Source: Bacteroidetes bacterium UBA2664 (GTDB lineage: Bacteria > Bacteroidota > Rhodothermia > Balneolales > Balneolaceae). Taken from it: a stretch of 64,000 nt of DNA. The notes under the pieces were generated by a model. It did no database searches. It was not told where the DNA came from and saw only the letters and a list, made by a program, of their open reading frames with translations. The stretch covers positions 62,001 through 126,000 of the forward strand of contig DEMS01000015.1 in the NCBI GenBank assembly GCA_002359315.1, read 5' to 3'. The translations under genes and the position numbers were made by a program. Positions 17,639 through 27,848 of the stretch are shown piece after piece. The stretch's first letter is position 1, and the number at the start of each line of letters is the position of its first letter.

Positions 17639-20600
17639 TTAATCTGCTTCTTCACTACTCACCGTAAAATATCGCTCTCTGAATGACTTCTGTTTAGCAG
17701 TTTCTGTACGGCTTGTCTTATCCTTTAAAATCGTAAACCGAATTATTGTACCTTCTCCCACATTGCTTTCAATTTTGATTGAACCACCATTTTTATCAAC
17801 AAAATCTTTACACAGATCAAACCCTAACCCGGTACCCTTTTCACCGGATGTACCTTGTTTCGTAAAGGTTTCACCGTCTTTTAATAACTTCTCGACAGAC
17901 TCATTTGTCATGCCAACACCATAATCCTGGACCGACACTTCAACTTTATTTTTACCAATCGTTTTGCCCCGAATCTCAATTACGCCTTTCGGATGACTAA
18001 ATTTAATCGCATTGTTGATCAAATTGAACATGGCAATAGCAAATAGATTCGGATCTGCATAAACCTTTATTTCTTCCTCAATATATACTTTGATCTCTAT
18101 TTTCTTGTTTCTTGCATTTGGTATTGACTGATCTACAACGTGTTGTATTACCTTTTCCAGTATAAATACTTTTGGTTCAATCTTAATTTTATTCGTCTGA
18201 TATCGCGCCCACTCAAGCAGATTTTTTAAGAAGTCATCAAATTGAAATGAGGTTTTTTCAAGCATCTCCGTGTACTCTTTCATCTCCGCAAAATTCTCAT
18301 TCTGACTGTTTTCATTGATGAGTGTGGCTAACCCCGTAATACTTCCTGCATAATTGCGCAGATCATGTGCGATAATTGAAAAGAGTTTATCCTTGGTATT
18401 GTTTGATCTCTGAAGCTCTTTTGTCCTCTCTCGTATCTTTTTTTCCAGCCTGATTCTCTCGACTCTCACTAAATTCATTCTGTATCGATAAGTTCCCATA
18501 ATTGCACCGATTACTAAAACAATCATGAGTCCCATAAACCAAAACGTTCTCCAAAAGGGCGGTACAATATGAATTGCCAAAGTTGTCACTTCTTCGTTCC
18601 AAATTCCAAAATTATTGGCACTCCTCACCTGAAACTCATACTCGCCCGGACTCAAATTGGTATACGTAGCACGTCTCTGATCCCCTACATAGTTCCATTC
18701 TTCTTCAAAACCAATCAATCTGTATGCAAATTGGTTGCCTTTGTGATGGCTGAAATTCAACGCCGTATAACCGATTGTGATAACGCTGCTACTGTGGCTG
18801 AGAGAGATTTCACTTATCTCACTGATATGCTCTTTTAACGGAGTGTCCTCGCCAATAGGAACCGGACGATTAAACAAAAGCAGCTCTGTCAGAACAACCG
18901 GATGGGTGGTTTCATCAATCCGAATACTGTCCGGATGAAATTTGGTGAATCCGGAAATGCTTCCCATGTAGATATAACCGCTGCTATGTATGGTTCCGGA
19001 TCTCGGGTTGAACTCCCGGGTGTTAAGTCCATGATTATTGTTCAGATTTGAAAATTCACCGGTCTCGGGATTGAGCCTGGAAATACCATTATTAGTAGAA
19101 ATCCAGATCATCCCATTCGAGTCCTGAAGTAGTGTATGAATGATGTTATTTGGGAGTCCTTCGTCAGTGGTTGCATATGGAAATACCCGATCTGATTCTC
19201 TATCATATTGTAGGAGTCCGCCCCCCCTCGACCCAAACCAAAGCGTTCCGTTATCATCTTCCAAAATGGCCTGAACCACACTGGCAGAATAGTCATTCCC
19301 TTCATTGATATTATATACATCTATATTCTCATCACCCGGTACATACCGATGCAGCAATCCCCCATAGGTTCCCATCCAAATATGACCGTTGCTATCTTCA
19401 TATGCGATTCTGGTATCATCATTCCGAAGTGTCAGGGGTTCGTCCGGACTCTCTTGAAATATCCGATAATGACGAAACTGTTCTTCTTCCGGATCAAATT
19501 CCATAATTCCGCCTGCATTTGTACTAAACCATAAATTCCCATCCCTCGACTCGTTTATGGTGTACACATAGTTGCTGCTTAAGCTCTGAAGATTCCCGGA
19601 TTCTGCAGTAAAATTTCTAAATGTTTGACTCTCAAAATCATAGTAGTCAACACCTCCGCCATAGGTGCCTAACCACATTCCTGAATCAGTTCTGTGGATA
19701 TCCAATATTACATCTGATGATGGGTTTTGATTATCACCCGGAAGGGATCGAAATCGAGTAAAATTTTCAGATTCCGGATCGAACCAGTTGAGTCCGCCAC
19801 CATCTGTTCCAATCCATAAAATACCATTCTCCCCCTCTTCTATAGACTGTACAATATTATTACTCAAGCTGTTTAAATCGCCCGGATCGTTAACAAAATT
19901 ACTGAAAAATCTCTCTTCTAAATCATGTACATTTATTCCGCCTGTGAATGTGCCAATCCATACAACCCCTTCACGGCTCACATATAGTTGCGTAATCGAA
20001 TCTGAATTAATACTAAATGGATTTTCATTACTCTGCTGATACCTGTGAAAAACATTATTCTCATGATCCAAAATGTTTAATCCGTCGCTGCCGGTAGCCA
20101 CCCAAAGGTTACCCGATTGATCCTCAACAACTGAAAAGATGGCGTTTCCACTTATACTGTTTGGGTTTCCGGGTTCATGAGCATACCGGGTAAATGATTC
20201 ATTATCAATATCAAAAAGGAAAAGCCCCTGTTCTTCCGTGCCTACCCAGAAATTTCCACTATTATCTTCATAAAGTGTGCGGATCATGCCTAAAGAGATT
20301 GTTTCATCTCCGGCTTGAGCTGTTTGATACCGTGTAAAACCCCCATTCACACGATCCAATTTATTGAATCCATCATTTGTGCCCACCCATAGTGTACCCC
20401 TTTGATCAACAAGAAGTGTGGAAATGTAATTTCCCGAAAGTGATGTTTGATCATTTTCTGAAAAAATCCGATGGAACCGGCCTGTATCAAAATCAAAAAG
20501 ATTTAATCCATAAGACGTTCCAATCCATAAAAGCCCCTCATGATCTTCTGCAATCGACCAAATCGTATTTGAACTCAGTGTTTGCCAACTCTCCTCATCA

Positions 20601-20971
20601 TCTTCGCCTGAATATGTGGTGAAACGATCTGTTTTACGATCATACATCACTAATCCGCCCGACTGCGTACCAATCCAGATTCGCTCATCTGAATCTTCAA
20701 ACAATGCAGTGATATTATTATCACTTAAACTGTTTGGGTTTCCGGCCTCTGTCTTGTAAACCGTAAAGTTATACCCGTCGTATCTATTTAATCCATCTTC
20801 GGTTCCAAACCACATAAATCCTTTGGAGTCTTGAAGTATGGCCTGAATGGAGGATTGTGACAAACCATCTTCGATGGTAATCTGATGAAATCGTTTATCC
20901 ATATCATGCCCTATGCCATCCAGTGACAGCATAAAAGTAGAAATAATAATAAGCGAGATTACTTTAACCAT
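17639..20971 (-). CDS. Large periplasmic-propeller sensor histidine kinase (HTCS-like, no output domain)
   Basis: 1110 residues. A signal peptide is followed by two seven-bladed Reg_prop propellers (about 25-700) with many copies of the blade phrase WIGT-GGLN. Then come a Y_Y_Y domain (GEYEFQVRSANNFGIW), one membrane helix (FWFMGLMIVLVIGAIMG), a coiled linker, HisKA with IIAHDLRNYAG, and HATPase_c with NLINNAIKFSHPKG and GLGFDLCKDFV. It resembles hybrid two-component sensors that respond to polysaccharide, but it lacks the receiver and AraC-type DNA-binding modules, so it needs a separate partner. No polysaccharide-utilisation genes surround it. The ligand is unknown. Confidence 0.9.
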   Translation of the reverse strand: MVKVISLIIISTFMLSLDGIGHDMDKRFHQITIEDGLSQSSIQAILQDSKGFMWFGTEDGLNRYDGYNFTVYKTEAGNPNSLSDNNITALFEDSDERIWIGTQSGGLVMYDRKTDRFTTYSGEDDEESWQTLSSNTIWSIAEDHEGLLWIGTSYGLNLFDFDTGRFHRIFSENDQTSLSGNYISTLLVDQRGTLWVGTNDGFNKLDRVNGGFTRYQTAQAGDETISLGMIRTLYEDNSGNFWVGTEEQGLFLFDIDNESFTRYAHEPGNPNSISGNAIFSVVEDQSGNLWVATGSDGLNILDHENNVFHRYQQSNENPFSINSDSITQLYVSREGVVWIGTFTGGINVHDLEERFFSNFVNDPGDLNSLSNNIVQSIEEGENGILWIGTDGGGLNWFDPESENFTRFRSLPGDNQNPSSDVILDIHRTDSGMWLGTYGGGVDYYDFESQTFRNFTAESGNLQSLSSNYVYTINESRDGNLWFSTNAGGIMEFDPEEEQFRHYRIFQESPDEPLTLRNDDTRIAYEDSNGHIWMGTYGGLLHRYVPGDENIDVYNINEGNDYSASVVQAILEDDNGTLWFGSRGGGLLQYDRESDRVFPYATTDEGLPNNIIHTLLQDSNGMIWISTNNGISRLNPETGEFSNLNNNHGLNTREFNPRSGTIHSSGYIYMGSISGFTKFHPDSIRIDETTHPVVLTELLLFNRPVPIGEDTPLKEHISEISEISLSHSSSVITIGYTALNFSHHKGNQFAYRLIGFEEEWNYVGDQRRATYTNLSPGEYEFQVRSANNFGIWNEEVTTLAIHIVPPFWRTFWFMGLMIVLVIGAIMGTYRYRMNLVRVERIRLEKKIRERTKELQRSNNTKDKLFSIIAHDLRNYAGSITGLATLINENSQNENFAEMKEYTEMLEKTSFQFDDFLKNLLEWARYQTNKIKIEPKVFILEKVIQHVVDQSIPNARNKKIEIKVYIEEEIKVYADPNLFAIAMFNLINNAIKFSHPKGVIEIRGKTIGKNKVEVSVQDYGVGMTNESVEKLLKDGETFTKQGTSGEKGTGLGFDLCKDFVDKNGGSIKIESNVGEGTIIRFTILKDKTSRTETAKQKSFRERYFTVSSEEAD

Positions 20972-21241
20972 TTCTGAATGAATATATTAGAAATCCATAG
21001 ATCGAACCGTAGTGAGTAACCCTGTATATTACGGATTTTATTAGGATAATCACATGTTCCATTAGAAATTTTTAATAAATCAATTCTGACGGGTCCCCAT
21101 TGTCTGTCAATCATTTGCGGTATATAACAACGTTTTTTACTTATTTCTCCCTCTTGAGTTCCGGCTGATACTCGTTTATATTAAGATCCCCACATTTAAA
21201 AGCTATTTATCAAGACAAAATTTCACTTTAAACATTCTATT

Positions 21242-23221
21242 TTGGGAGAAAAAAAAGGTGCACTCCAATCCGGTATAGATTTAAATTACCTTCTGTTGCT
21301 GTCTCAGCAATACCCATCTATTCGGGCGGCTTCTACAGAAATTATTAACTTGAGTGCCATTCTGGAGCTTCCAAAGGGTACCGAGCATTTTATTTCTGAT
21401 ATACATGGGGAATATGAAGCGTTTCTGCACGTTTTGCGGAATGGTTCCGGCTCCATCAAGCGAAAAATTGAAGATGCTTTTAAAGAGACCCTTGAAGCCG
21501 ACGAAAAAAGCACCCTGGCTACTCTAATCTACTATCCTGAAAAAAAACTTCCGCTTATTCTAAAAGAGATTCCAATCCCGGAAGAGTGGTTCCGGGTCAC
21601 GCTTTTCCGCCTGATCAAACTCTGCAGGGTTGTCTCATCTAAATATACTCGAAGCAGGGTAAGAAAAGCGTTACCGGATGATTTCGCTTATATCATCGAG
21701 GAGCTGCTTCATGAACAGGAGAGCATCGTAAACCGACAAGAATACTATAGCAGCATTATCGATACAATTATCGGTACGAGTCGTGCAGAAGCCTTCATAA
21801 TCGCACTGGCTAATTTAATCCAAAGATTGTCTATCGCACACCTTCATGTGATTGGAGATGTGTATGACCGAGGGCCCGGGTCTCATATTATCATGGATAA
21901 ACTGATCGATTATCACTCCGTTGATATTCAGTGGGGAAACCACGATATCGTTTGGATGGGCGCCGCCGCGGGAAGTGAAGCCTGTATTGCCAATGTGATC
22001 CGGGTTTCCCTTCGTTACGCAAATATGGAAACCCTTGAAAATGGATATGCGATTAGCATGCTCCCTTTGATCTCATTTGCAATGGATACCTATGCCGATG
22101 ATCCTTGTGAGATTTTCAGGCCAAAAACAGATGAAAACCAATTTACGGAGCATGAACAGCTACTGATGGCCCGAATGCATAAAGCGATCACGATCATTCA
22201 ACTGAAGCTTGAAGGGCAAATTATTAAAAGACGGCCTCATTATGAGATGAACGATCGGCTTTTGCTTGATAAAATTGATTTTGAAAATGGAACCGTGCAC
22301 ATAAATGGCGTGGATTACCCATTGATTGATTCTCATTTCCCAACCATTGATCCGGAAAATCCTTACGAACTAACGGAGGAGGAAAAAAGCATGATGCAAA
22401 AGATCCGGCTCTCTTTCGACAATAGTGAACGCCTGCATAATCACGTTCGATTTCTCTTTTCAAAGGGGAGCATGTATCTAACTTATAATGGCAATTTGCT
22501 CTACCACGGATGTATACCGATGAATCCGGACGGATCACTGCGTCACTTTAATTTTGATGGCAAAGATCACGGCCCCCGGGAATTTATGGACCGGCTCGAA
22601 CGCCTTGCCAGACAAGGTTATTTCACAAAAGATGATCCCGAAAAGAAACAGTATGGTGAAGATATCATGTGGTATCTGTGGAGCGGTGCTCAATCCCCTC
22701 TTTTCGGAAAAGAGAAAATGGCAACTTTTGAACGCTATCTAATTGAAGATTCTGAAACTCATACAGAGAAAATGAATCCATACTACGACTATCGAACGAA
22801 TCAAAAAGTTATTGAAAAGATTCTATCTGAATTTGGTTTGGATCCAAAAATGGGTCATGTAGTGAATGGCCATGTTCCCGTAAAAGTAAGCCGGGGTGAA
22901 AATCCCCTTAAAGCAGGTGGGAAGCTGATTGTGATAGATGGCGGTTTCTCAAAAGCATATCAATCCAAAACCGGTATTGCAGGTTATACCCTGATTTATA
23001 ACTCATACGGACTGTTACTGGCTTCTCATGAGCCGTTTGAATCTATTCAAAAAGCGATCCGTGAAGAACAGGACATCCGCTCAGAAACACGTGTTGTTGA
23101 GAAGAAATTAAACCGGAGCAGAGTCTATGATACCGATGACGGTAAAATGATTCAAAAGAAAATTAAGAGCCTCAAATCTCTCCTGGAAGCGTATCGAACG
23201 GGATTGATTAAGGAGGGTTGA
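21242..23221 (+). CDS. fbp: Class III fructose-1,6-bisphosphatase
   Basis: 659 residues, as expected for the large class III enzyme first known from Firmicutes. It has the metallophosphatase signature: ISDIHGE (D53, H55), GDVYDRGPG (about 205-213), WGNHD (about 230), and a later HGCIPMN and NGHVPV. It hydrolyses fructose 1,6-bisphosphate in gluconeogenesis. The start is TTG (TTGGGAGAA); no in-frame ATG precedes the conserved N-terminal block. It is divergent from the sensor kinase across a 270-base gap and converges with the aminopeptidase. Confidence 0.95.
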   Translation: MGEKKGALQSGIDLNYLLLLSQQYPSIRAASTEIINLSAILELPKGTEHFISDIHGEYEAFLHVLRNGSGSIKRKIEDAFKETLEADEKSTLATLIYYPEKKLPLILKEIPIPEEWFRVTLFRLIKLCRVVSSKYTRSRVRKALPDDFAYIIEELLHEQESIVNRQEYYSSIIDTIIGTSRAEAFIIALANLIQRLSIAHLHVIGDVYDRGPGSHIIMDKLIDYHSVDIQWGNHDIVWMGAAAGSEACIANVIRVSLRYANMETLENGYAISMLPLISFAMDTYADDPCEIFRPKTDENQFTEHEQLLMARMHKAITIIQLKLEGQIIKRRPHYEMNDRLLLDKIDFENGTVHINGVDYPLIDSHFPTIDPENPYELTEEEKSMMQKIRLSFDNSERLHNHVRFLFSKGSMYLTYNGNLLYHGCIPMNPDGSLRHFNFDGKDHGPREFMDRLERLARQGYFTKDDPEKKQYGEDIMWYLWSGAQSPLFGKEKMATFERYLIEDSETHTEKMNPYYDYRTNQKVIEKILSEFGLDPKMGHVVNGHVPVKVSRGENPLKAGGKLIVIDGGFSKAYQSKTGIAGYTLIYNSYGLLLASHEPFESIQKAIREEQDIRSETRVVEKKLNRSRVYDTDDGKMIQKKIKSLKSLLEAYRTGLIKEG

Positions 23222-23231
23222 TATCTGCTGA

Positions 23232-24566
23232 TTATTTCATCATCTGTTCCAGCTCCTTGATCTCCTTTGGCACATTCGTCATATTTTCACTGCCGGTTTC
23301 AGTAATAATTAAATTATCCTCTATTCGAATTCCTCCAAACCCATACAATGACTCAATTTTTTTCACATTCAAAAAGGGTGCTTGCTCTTTGTTGAGAAGT
23401 GCCGGTTTCAATAGCGCCGGGATAAAATAAATACCGGGTTCAATAGTGATTACCATCCCCGGCTCCAGTTCGCGCCGAACCCTTAAAAACCGGACTCCCG
23501 GACGGTCGATTCGATCCACACCTTTTGGATATCCCCCGACATCATGAGTGTCCAGCCCCAAAAAATGACCCAACCCATGCGGAAAGAAGAGGGCAAAGAT
23601 ATTTTTATCCATCATTTCATCAATCTCCCCCTTCACAATGCCAAACTCTTTCAAACCATGAAGAATGATTCGGCACGCAGCCAGGTGCAGCTCTTCCATC
23701 TTTACCCCGGGTTTTACCATCTCGATGATTTCGTTGAGCGCATCCAAAGTTACCTGATAGATCGCCGCCTGATCACCCGAAAACCGCCCATTTACCGGAA
23801 AAGTACGTGTCACATCCGACGCATACCCCTCATACTCAAATCCGGCATCAACCAGTAATAATTCGCCCTCTTCCATTCTCTTATCACTGCCTGTGTAGTG
23901 TAAAATGGCGCTGTTCACACCACTTGCATGTATACCGGAATAAGCTGGTTGTAATAATCCGCGGCTTTTCTGGGCATGATCAAATATCGCCTTGGACTCA
24001 TATTCGAACATTCCGGGTTTGATGGATCTGATTACTTCGATATGAGCCAGATCATTTACTTCTGCTGCCCGACGCATTTTACTCAATTCCTCTTCCGTTT
24101 TGATGCTTCGACAGTAAGTCAAGGCATCCGGCAGCGACTCTGTATCTACAACAAATTCTCTATTTAAGTCCTCCAGATATTCCGCTTGCGACTCATCTAA
24201 ACAGTATATCGTGGATGGATTGAGATTATTCAAAACTGTTAAAAGCTCATTGTCCAGATAAAGTTTATCCGGCTGATATAACTCCTGAATCTCCTCTGTT
24301 GATTTTATTCTTCCATGCCAAACCCCATATTGAGCATCTCTTTTAGGATGAAACAGAAAAAATTCACCGGTTTTAACGACTATCACGGCATGGTAATCGG
24401 CCTCATTCACACCGGTCAAATACCAGAAGTTACTCTCTTGCCTGAATGGAAATTCAAAATCTGTACTGTAACGATACATCGTTTCCGCTCCTCGCAGATA
24501 AATAACTCCTCCCTGACTCTCTTCAAACAACGATCGTAATTTTTCTCTGTGTATCTTGCTGGACAT
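23232..24566 (-). CDS. Xaa-Pro aminopeptidase (M24B, PepP-like)
   Basis: 444 residues. An N-terminal creatinase-like domain (about 1-170) precedes a pita-bread catalytic domain. The five metal ligands can be placed: two Asp in VDAGFEYEGYASDVTRTFP, His in HGLGHFLGLDTHD, Glu in TIEPGIYF, and Glu in GIRIEDN. It removes N-terminal residues preceding proline, probably in the cytosol since no signal peptide is present. The stop lies 10 bases from the convergent fbp stop. Confidence 0.93.
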   Translation of the reverse strand: MSSKIHREKLRSLFEESQGGVIYLRGAETMYRYSTDFEFPFRQESNFWYLTGVNEADYHAVIVVKTGEFFLFHPKRDAQYGVWHGRIKSTEEIQELYQPDKLYLDNELLTVLNNLNPSTIYCLDESQAEYLEDLNREFVVDTESLPDALTYCRSIKTEEELSKMRRAAEVNDLAHIEVIRSIKPGMFEYESKAIFDHAQKSRGLLQPAYSGIHASGVNSAILHYTGSDKRMEEGELLLVDAGFEYEGYASDVTRTFPVNGRFSGDQAAIYQVTLDALNEIIEMVKPGVKMEELHLAACRIILHGLKEFGIVKGEIDEMMDKNIFALFFPHGLGHFLGLDTHDVGGYPKGVDRIDRPGVRFLRVRRELEPGMVITIEPGIYFIPALLKPALLNKEQAPFLNVKKIESLYGFGGIRIEDNLIITETGSENMTNVPKEIKELEQMMK

Positions 24567-24652
24567 TTTAAATCAATTAATTTTCATGTTCATCTGCTCT
24601 TTCATTTGAGCATCCATTCCTATTATAAAGGTAAGACAACGGCTGTTCTATT

Positions 24653-25564
24653 CTAAAATAATTTCAACACAGCTGTTGAAAAATCAGTAATATTTATCTC
24701 TTTATCCCCTGTAAAATAACCGGATATATCACTTTTCAACTCACCGATTTCTTGACCCTCTTCGGATACTTTCAGAACCGGATCAGGGCGATTTTCGATC
24801 ATTTTGTTCAGGTTCAGGTATAAAATAGCTCTATTCACACCTTTTTGATTCAATACAGCAACTAAATAGGATTCCGATGAGCTGTGACCAACCGTTGAGA
24901 TTGCCAATTTTGTAACATTGTCTGCCTGAAATATTCTGTAATATTGATCAATGGGCAGATCAATATGGACGGACTTAAAAGCAAGGTATCGGATATCCGA
25001 TTGGATAGAATCATTCCAAAATTGGTTTAAAAAATTTGGGATGATTTCTTGATCTTGTTCACTGTTTATTAATCCGCTGAACCCTCTTTTGGACCAATAA
25101 TTTGAATCTCTTTCAAATTTTTTGGGCTTCGATGAAAAAAGTTTTGAGGTTTCTACAGCCTCTTTTTCTCTTATTTCATAATTCAAATCCACTACTCCAT
25201 TGGAAAGAATTAAAAAAGGTGCCTTCAGATCACTGTTATATCGGGCGATTTGCTCACCCGTTTTCCCGGTCAATGCAACTTTATCAGACTTACACTCAAT
25301 CAGAATCTTGGGCTTCAACTCTTCCGAATAGAGAATTAAATCCGCTCTGAGTGTGCTTTCGGTCTGACGTACTGAGACGGGAGATTCAAAACTTATTCGA
25401 TTGCGATTCCAATCTGTTTCATGAAGGAGATATTCAACCCATTTCAGGCGCACTCGCTCCTCCGGCCTATTTTTGAATCTCTTTTTTAAGACAGGATTAA
25501 ACAGCTTTTTTTGCTGCTTTTCAAAAACAACTTGTGGAAAATGAAATCTGACCACACTTTTCAT
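24653..25564 (-). CDS. Orphan HsdR_N-type PD-(D/E)XK nuclease-like protein
   Basis: 303 residues. Residues 30-170 resemble the N-terminal nuclease domain of type I restriction R subunits (HSDR_N_2): the sequence RADLILYS then ILIECKS gives D75, E90 and K92 of the D-(X)n-EXK site, followed by GEQIARYNSDLKAPFLILSN. The usual helicase motor is missing and no hsdM or hsdS is nearby. The C-terminal half is unrecognised. Such stand-alone proteins are common in Bacteroidota with no known role; a nuclease acting in repair or defence is possible. Confidence 0.7.
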   Translation of the reverse strand: MKSVVRFHFPQVVFEKQQKKLFNPVLKKRFKNRPEERVRLKWVEYLLHETDWNRNRISFESPVSVRQTESTLRADLILYSEELKPKILIECKSDKVALTGKTGEQIARYNSDLKAPFLILSNGVVDLNYEIREKEAVETSKLFSSKPKKFERDSNYWSKRGFSGLINSEQDQEIIPNFLNQFWNDSIQSDIRYLAFKSVHIDLPIDQYYRIFQADNVTKLAISTVGHSSSESYLVAVLNQKGVNRAILYLNLNKMIENRPDPVLKVSEEGQEIGELKSDISGYFTGDKEINITDFSTAVLKLF

Positions 25565-25659
25565 ACATCAGACATGAGCTCAAAATAGTTCGCGAAACAG
25601 ATGCTGCAAAATTCGTTCTCATTTTTCAAAGAATCAGAATTTGCCTTACAACAGCCCGT

Positions 25660-25830
25660 TTAGACAGTAAGTTTATAACTTGTACAACTCCCTTCTTCCT
25701 TTCCATTCTTTTCACAATCCTCTCTCTCTTCAAAACCTTGTTTCGAAAATTCAAGAATTTCACCTTTTTTATCGGTTCTTCGCCATCTCCAATCTCCTTT
25801 TACATCCTGATAAATTTCACACTTTGGCAT
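25660..25830 (-). CDS. Small YegP/HVO_2922-like (DUF1508) protein
   Basis: 56 residues, easy to miss because of its size. The sequence MPKCEIYQDVKGDWRWRR followed by a DKKGEILEFS turn and a Gly-rich end contains one copy of the DUF1508 repeat, whose hallmark is YxDxxGxWRWRxxxxNGEI. YegP itself has two copies, so this is the single-repeat form. The function of the family is unknown; structures show a small beta-alpha dimer. It sits between the HsdR_N-like gene and the NYN gene, 95 bases upstream of the former on the same strand. Confidence 0.7.
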   Translation of the reverse strand: MPKCEIYQDVKGDWRWRRTDKKGEILEFSKQGFEEREDCEKNGKEEGSCTSYKLTV

Positions 25831-25977
25831 GATACATTGATTCGTTAAAAATTGCCTTAGAGTACTATATCCCCTTTTTTTAGATCAGAGTCAACTTTGA
25901 TATCTATTTGATGGCCCAACTGTCTGCCACTTTCATTACCTTCTCTGAAGTACAATCCAATCAATAAATTGCACCTT

Positions 25978-26715
25978 ATGGAACCCGAATCCTCACAAAA
26001 ATTGGCCATTCTAATCGATGCAGACAATGCACAACCGTCTATTACTGAGAATTTATTGGCAGAAGTCGCAAAATATGGCACTGCAAGTGTAAAACGGATA
26101 TATGGCGATTGGACACAGCCACAGTTACGCAGCTGGAAAGAGCTGCTGCTTGAATATTCTATTCAACCCATTCAGCAGTTTGGCTACACAAAAGGAAAAA
26201 ATGCAACAGACAGTGCTTTGATCATTGACGCAATGGATCTGCTTTATACCGGCCGTTTTGATGGATTTTGCCTGGTGACCAGCGACAGTGATTTCACAAA
26301 ACTGGCAGCCCGAATTCGCGAGTCCGGTTTGGTTGTTTATGGCTTTGGAGAGAAAAAAACACCTGAACCTTTTGTGGCCGCCTGTGATAAATTTATCTAC
26401 ACTGAGGTTCTGGCTAAAAGTGATGAGGACAAACCGGATCGACGAAAGAAATCTGCAAATCTGCTGAAACAGGACACAAAACTTGTAACACTTGTTCGAA
26501 ATGCGATTGAAGCCTCCTCTGATGAAAGTGGATGGGCTCATCTCGCTCCTGTTGGCAGTTACATCGCTAAACAATCTCCGGGTTTTGACCCACGGAATTA
26601 CGGTTACCGAAAATTAGGCGAACTCTTACACTCCATGCAACTATTTGAAATGGAAGAACGATCCGTAGGAGAAGGTCAGTCGAAAGCCCTCTATATCAGA
26701 GATAAGCGCAAATAA
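25978..26715 (+). CDS. NYN-domain RNase-like protein with LOTUS/OST-HTH domain
   Basis: 245 residues from the ATG at 25978 (a TTG nine bases earlier is possible). Residues 8-145 form a NYN/PIN-like nuclease: AILIDADNA (D14, D16, N17), TDSALIIDAMDLL (D78), and LVTSDSDFTKLA (D103, D105) are the acidic metal-binding positions. Residues 165-243 fit a LOTUS/OST-HTH RNA-binding module (GWAHLAPVGSYI, then NYGYRKLGELL). LabA-like bacterial and MARF1-like eukaryotic proteins share this order. RNA cleavage is the expected activity but targets are unknown. It converges with the universal stress protein gene. Confidence 0.88.
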   Translation: MEPESSQKLAILIDADNAQPSITENLLAEVAKYGTASVKRIYGDWTQPQLRSWKELLLEYSIQPIQQFGYTKGKNATDSALIIDAMDLLYTGRFDGFCLVTSDSDFTKLAARIRESGLVVYGFGEKKTPEPFVAACDKFIYTEVLAKSDEDKPDRRKKSANLLKQDTKLVTLVRNAIEASSDESGWAHLAPVGSYIAKQSPGFDPRNYGYRKLGELLHSMQLFEMEERSVGEGQSKALYIRDKRK

Positions 26716-26724
26716 TGCCGCTCA

Positions 26725-27636
26725 TCAATCTCTTTTTGCGGGGATCAACAGGACCGGAACTTTACTGAACCGGGTCACTTTTGTACTGACACCGCCCAGA
26801 AAAAACTCGTGTACAAATCCTTTACCCTGACTTCCCATCACAATAAGCGAGACATCATTCTCCTCAATCGCCTGAATAATCTCTTTGCCCGGAGTCCCAA
26901 ACGTAATGATGATTTCAGCATCATTCCTGGTTTTATCTGAAAGTGAATTCCTCATCTCATCCAGACGCTTTTGACTCCCTTCTGTAAGCTCTTCCCGGCT
27001 TAACGGATCTTTGAGGGCAATAGCGTGATGCCCCTGGACATGTACAAAACTGATTTTTCCAATTTTTCCCTCTTGATCAAGATGTCGAATCACTTCAAAT
27101 GCCCTGTCTGCAGTTTCTGAAAAATCCGTTGCATGCATCACGTGGTTTAATGCATTGTCCACCGAATTGGTAAGTGTCAAAACTCTTTCACCTGACCCTT
27201 CGCTATCCAATTTTATATCAATATTCAGCAGAAACACCGGCAATCGTGATCGTTGAAGCACTTCCGTAGCTGTACTGCCTAATAGCATTTCCTGAACTTT
27301 ACTCTGTCCACGGCTACCGATGATCACAAAATCAGCATCCTTTTCTTTTGCAGACGTTAAAATTTCTGTCGGCGCATAGAAGTAAGTTCCGGATCGTAAA
27401 TCTGTTTCAACAATCAGCCCCTCCTTTTCAAGCCTGCTTTTATATTCTGCCAGTTTCTTTGAATATTTTTCAGTTTTAAACTCTTCTTTTTCACCCGTAA
27501 ACGGAACCGATACCACTGTAACCAGTGTCACCTTTTTTGTCCCAAATTTTTTAAACTGTGGCAGTGAATCTACAATCAGTTCACTCGAATCCGATTGGTC
27601 TAATGCAACTAACGCGTGTACAAATGTTGATTTCAT
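26725..27636 (-). CDS. Tandem universal stress protein (UspA fold x2)
   Basis: 303 residues made of two Usp domains (about 1-145 and 165-303). Each half ends with the nucleotide-binding signature: IIGSRGQSKVQEMLLGSTAT in the first and VMGSQGKGFVHEFFLGGVST in the second, followed by PVFLL or PVLLIP. ATP binding is therefore likely in both halves. The protein is soluble. Roles in the family are loosely tied to starvation, oxidative or respiratory stress. Confidence 0.93.
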   Translation of the reverse strand: MKSTFVHALVALDQSDSSELIVDSLPQFKKFGTKKVTLVTVVSVPFTGEKEEFKTEKYSKKLAEYKSRLEKEGLIVETDLRSGTYFYAPTEILTSAKEKDADFVIIGSRGQSKVQEMLLGSTATEVLQRSRLPVFLLNIDIKLDSEGSGERVLTLTNSVDNALNHVMHATDFSETADRAFEVIRHLDQEGKIGKISFVHVQGHHAIALKDPLSREELTEGSQKRLDEMRNSLSDKTRNDAEIIITFGTPGKEIIQAIEENDVSLIVMGSQGKGFVHEFFLGGVSTKVTRFSKVPVLLIPAKRD

Positions 27637-27848
27637 AATTTTTCTCTTTTTTTATTTGGGTCAATTGGGTCTTTTTTCCAGCCCCTCTTCTATTAAAACG
27701 AATTGAAACAGATTTCCGTTTGCTTGACCTAAATTGCTTCAAACGGGTTCACTCTTTATCTATATAAAATATAAAAATTGAGAGACTTTTTACTGTTTTG
27801 GTAAGGCGACAATTACAATATAATGGCAGTTTAACGGCTTGTTTTGGG

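Noticed and set aside
24653..25564. Complete type I restriction-modification system
   Set aside because: Only an HsdR N-terminal-like nuclease is present; motor, HsdM and HsdS are absent on both sides.
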